Source: a virus
Length of the DNA stretch: 64,000 nt
Virus record (IMG/VR): IMGVR_UViG_3300032213_001381
Span: 1-64,000 of that record
Strand: one strand, 5' to 3'
Shown here: positions 61,905 through 64,000 of the stretch, piece after piece
Position numbering within the stretch: position 1 is the first letter of the stretch
Layout of the letters: each line of letters starts with the position of its first letter
Position numbers and translations under genes: made by a program
Notes under the pieces: model-generated
What the model saw: only the letters and a program-made list of their open reading frames with translations
Told to the model about the DNA's origin: nothing
Database searches by the model: none

Positions 61905-61933
61905 ACCCTCTACTGTTTATAACAATAGAGGGT
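61905..61933 (-). terminator. Rho-independent terminator after hsp20
   Basis: Stem of 13 bp with one mismatch (ACCCTCTACTGTT / AACAATAGAGGGT) and a 3-nt loop, followed on the minus strand by TTTTTTCTTTTC. It lies 22 nt after the Hsp20 stop and before the membrane-protein gene. Confidence 0.8.
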
Positions 61934-61954
61934 ATATAATAAATATATAACCTA

Positions 61955-62437
61955 TTATTTAATCGTAACTTTTCTTATTTCAGGTGTCGCAGGCTTTACT
62001 TTATTGAGAGTAATTAATAGAATACCGTTTTCAAACGTGGCTGATACAGTATCTTTTTCTATGTTATCTCCCAAAGTAAATGATCTACGAAAACTAGATC
62101 GTTTTAATTCTCTTCTGATGTATTTTCCACCTTGAGAATCTGTAACATTTTTACTTTTACCACCGCTGACAGTGAGTACATTCTGTTCCACTTCAACATT
62201 TACATCTTGTTTACTTAAACCTGGAACTTCAGCTTCTATAACAACTTTATCACTGTAATCAATAACATCTACTCTTGGATACGATCCTTTTTCAAAAAAG
62301 TCTGCACCAAAGTCTTGACTAAAATTGGGAGCATTTGCTTTGAAGAATTCATCAAAAATTTGATCAAATGGTGTTAAAAACTCATCACGATGAACTGCAC
62401 GAAATAACGGATTTGTTTGATATTTTACTACTGACAT
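61955..62437 (-). CDS. Small heat-shock protein Hsp20
   Basis: A 160-residue alpha-crystallin-type chaperone. The ATG at 62437 (MSVVKYQTNPLF) is chosen because a GAAAGGAAA Shine-Dalgarno precedes it by about 8 nt; an in-frame start at 62500 lies within the leader. The alpha-crystallin domain runs from PRVDVIDYSDKVVIEAEVPG (residues 53-72) to FENGILLITLNK, containing the G-x-L motif; the C-terminal tail has the I-x-V anchor RKVTIK. Hsp20 genes are typical of aquatic T4-like phages and are thought to aid virion protein folding or host stress. A terminator follows, so it is a single-gene unit. Confidence 0.93.
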   Translation of the reverse strand: MSVVKYQTNPLFRAVHRDEFLTPFDQIFDEFFKANAPNFSQDFGADFFEKGSYPRVDVIDYSDKVVIEAEVPGLSKQDVNVEVEQNVLTVSGGKSKNVTDSQGGKYIRRELKRSSFRRSFTLGDNIEKDTVSATFENGILLITLNKVKPATPEIRKVTIK

Positions 62438-62568
62438 ATATATTTTTCCTTTCTTAAATGGTCTATTTAGACCCATTTTCATGTACTCTTTTTGGGACAT
62501 ACACGGATAACTGTTTTAGTCATCTAAATTATATATATCATTTAATTGAGAAAAAATTCAAATTTTTC

Positions 62569-63702
62569 TTATGCCAAACTTGCAGATCGTAATGTACCAT
62601 TTGCACTTCTAGCAAATAAAAACATTATACTATTATCTTCTATTACTGCAAAACTTCCAGATTTAAGAGAACTTGTATATGCAAAATTTGAACTACTAAT
62701 TACATTATATCCAGTAGAATATACTTGTCCACTACTACTTACACAGAATGTAGTATTTAAGGTTGAACCACTTCCGTAAGTTACTTCAATTGCTTTTCTA
62801 ATATGATATGTCTGTGGATTTGACACACTGCTTCCACTATAAACTTGTATTTTTAATCTAGTATCTGTATTTGGATTGCCAGTATCTACACCAATATTAA
62901 ATGTACCATCTCTTGATAACGACTGTGCGCCTGGTTGTGGCCAATAATATAATCCATTAGATCTTGTGGACAATACATAAGTTATTGGTGTTGATTCATC
63001 AGTTACTTGTTTAGATATAAACTGTGAAGATGCACTAACAGTAGTTAAATCTAATCTTCCTCTAATATCATATGGAACTCCCGGAGCAGCATTTGCATCA
63101 TCTGCACTTACTATCATCATCCAACCATCTTGTGATGATGATTGAGCGCTTTGTAACATTAAAGCACTATTATATTCCGCTCTTACTGCTACATATCCCC
63201 CACCAGAACCTGTAACAAATAATGCGGGAGCATTTTTTATAACTTTTAAATCTCTTGTAGATGTAAAATAACCTGTTTCGGAATAAAAATCAGATGTTGA
63301 TCCTAAAGTTTTATTACCTGTCCATATAGGAATATAATTTGTAGTACCTACACCAGATAAATCTGCTGCATTTGAATTTAATGCATAACTTGCAGTCAAT
63401 GCGTTTGAAGAACTTAATGCATAACTACTACTTATTGAAAAAGCTCCACTAATTGAACTATTTGAACTTAAAGAATTAATTGCCCAACTACTTGTTCCTA
63501 CAAATTGAGGAGAGACGCCTGTACCAGTAATTCTACCAGTTAATGATCCAGTAAAACTACCAGTAGAAAATAGATTTTGTAATTGTGATAAACTAGCTCT
63601 ATAAGTCTTTATAGAACTACTTTGATCAATTGGAAAAAAATCACTGCCAGTTAAACTGGTAATAGGATCTAATTGACTGATTTTTATACTTGTTGTTGGC
63701 AT
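62569..63702 (-). CDS. Tail-fibre-like protein with KISQL N-terminus
   Basis: A 377-residue protein. It starts with TSIKISQLDPITSLTGSDFFP (residues 4-24), a well-known N-terminal motif of phage fibre and baseplate proteins (KISQL-x-LTG-x-DxxP). A Ser/Gly/Thr fibre stretch follows, with SYALSSSNALTASYALNSNA, the same Ala-Ser-Tyr repeat as in the 1,005-residue virion gene, then a folded domain (TNYIPIWTGNKTLGST) and a C-terminal SGQVYSTGYNVISSSNFAYT. It follows the gene cut by the right edge by 1 nt, so those two are one operon. Receptor-binding or fibre role is inferred. Confidence 0.75.
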   Translation of the reverse strand: MPTTSIKISQLDPITSLTGSDFFPIDQSSSIKTYRASLSQLQNLFSTGSFTGSLTGRITGTGVSPQFVGTSSWAINSLSSNSSISGAFSISSSYALSSSNALTASYALNSNAADLSGVGTTNYIPIWTGNKTLGSTSDFYSETGYFTSTRDLKVIKNAPALFVTGSGGGYVAVRAEYNSALMLQSAQSSSQDGWMMIVSADDANAAPGVPYDIRGRLDLTTVSASSQFISKQVTDESTPITYVLSTRSNGLYYWPQPGAQSLSRDGTFNIGVDTGNPNTDTRLKIQVYSGSSVSNPQTYHIRKAIEVTYGSGSTLNTTFCVSSSGQVYSTGYNVISSSNFAYTSSLKSGSFAVIEDNSIMFLFARSANGTLRSASLA

Positions 63703-63703
63703 A

Positions 63704-64000
63704 TTAAATGTTAAATTCTAAAATTGTCATTGATGATGTTGCCCAATATAAAGTGGGATAACCAGACGATTGATTAGTATACCATGTGGCAGTAGCTTCA
63801 CTTCCTTTTACTTTTACAACATACGTTCTAGCAGATAAACTGCCCGCAACATCTAAATAAGTTGTAGTTTGTGGAGATGCATCAAATTTTGTCAAATTAA
63901 CACTTGCAAATTGTTCAAGTAACGGTGTAGAATCTTTAAATAAACCTGCAATTGCATTACCAGTTGCATCTCCATTCGCTAAAACAATTGATGTATTTAT
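63704..64000 (-). CDS. C-terminal fragment of a virion protein, cut by window edge
   Basis: An open frame from the right edge to a stop at 63704 gives about 98 residues; the start lies beyond the window. The visible end reads NAIAGLFKDSTPLLEQFASV, then TYLDVAGSLSARTYVVKVKG and ends TSSMTILEFNI. An internal TTG at 63895 is not needed as a start because the frame continues upstream. The composition (Ser/Thr/Ala, beta strands) is that of the fibre proteins nearby. It ends 1 nt before the KISQL fibre gene. No specific function can be given. Confidence 0.65.
   Translation of the reverse strand: MNTSIVLANGDATGNAIAGLFKDSTPLLEQFASVNLTKFDASPQTTTYLDVAGSLSARTYVVKVKGSEATATWYTNQSSGYPTLYWATSSMTILEFNI

Noticed and set aside
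62438-62500. Upstream in-frame start of the Hsp20 gene (MSQKEYMK...)
   Set aside because: The inner ATG has a good Shine-Dalgarno and begins with the residues expected for the family; the extension is taken as leader.

Overview
The window is a 64 kb piece of a tailed-phage genome, contractile-tailed and of the T4 superfamily. It is AT-rich (by eye; not calculated) and almost completely coding. A T4-type late set is recognisable by protein motif: neck proteins (gp13-, gp14- and gp15-like), major capsid (gp23), scaffold core (gp22), prohead protease (gp21), portal (gp20), large terminase (gp17), tail sheath (gp18), baseplate wedge proteins gp6 and gp25, a spike-like protein, and a gp55-type late sigma factor. 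The accessory genes (Hsp20, several small conserved proteins, fibres with VGIGT and ASNISAS repeats) resemble those of aquatic T4-like phages. The host cannot be read from the window. There is no tRNA, rRNA, CRISPR array or insertion sequence that I can see, and no gene-free stretch longer than 300 bases.

Nearly everything is on the minus strand, so transcription runs from high to low coordinates. From the right edge: a fibre C-terminus cut by the window edge, a fibre gene, Hsp20, a membrane coiled-coil protein, and a small cluster with the late sigma factor (59.4-64 kb); a baseplate cluster with spike, glycine-zipper protein, gp25 and gp6 (53.4-59.4 kb); large virion proteins with DNRLRE-like, LamG-like, FG-GAP-like and dockerin-like segments (42.3-53.4 kb); a DNA-metabolism block with a RuvC-like resolvase, a DUF2786-like protein, a DnaG-type primase and a single-chain SbcD-SbcC (gp47-gp46) fusion (36.7-42.0 kb); a long virion protein and an enlarged tail sheath (30.3-36.7 kb); an inserted accessory island between sheath and terminase (25.8-30.2 kb); the head-assembly block (14.0-25.8 kb), interrupted by one two-gene plus-strand operon; a GIY-YIG homing endonuclease; the neck cluster (9.3-12.3 kb); and three successive repeat-rich fibre genes, the last running off the left edge.

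Two layers of organisation stand out. First, the octamer TATTTATA (coding-strand sense; TATAAATA on the plus strand) lies 3-21 nt before the first gene of twelve minus-strand units, and the near-identical TATTTATT lies 5 nt before the only plus-strand unit. Units with the box very close to the ATG have no obvious Shine-Dalgarno sequence, whereas genes with longer leaders do. This suggests a phage-specific late promoter making leaderless or near-leaderless mRNAs. Second, several proteins start with a short MIKLTDLLLE-A type peptide that resembles the T4 capsid-targeting peptides cut by the gp21 protease, so they may be packaged in the head and injected.

The most unusual gene is the 990-residue protein at 26483-29455. 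It combines a KxDG-type (ligase-like) nucleotidyltransferase domain with two separate Pol-beta-type nucleotidyltransferase domains, all with apparently intact catalytic motifs, and it carries one of the candidate capsid-targeting peptides. Its upstream neighbour is a tagged flavodoxin-fold protein. Together they look like a candidate injected nucleic-acid-modifying or RNA-repair system; this is an inference from motifs.
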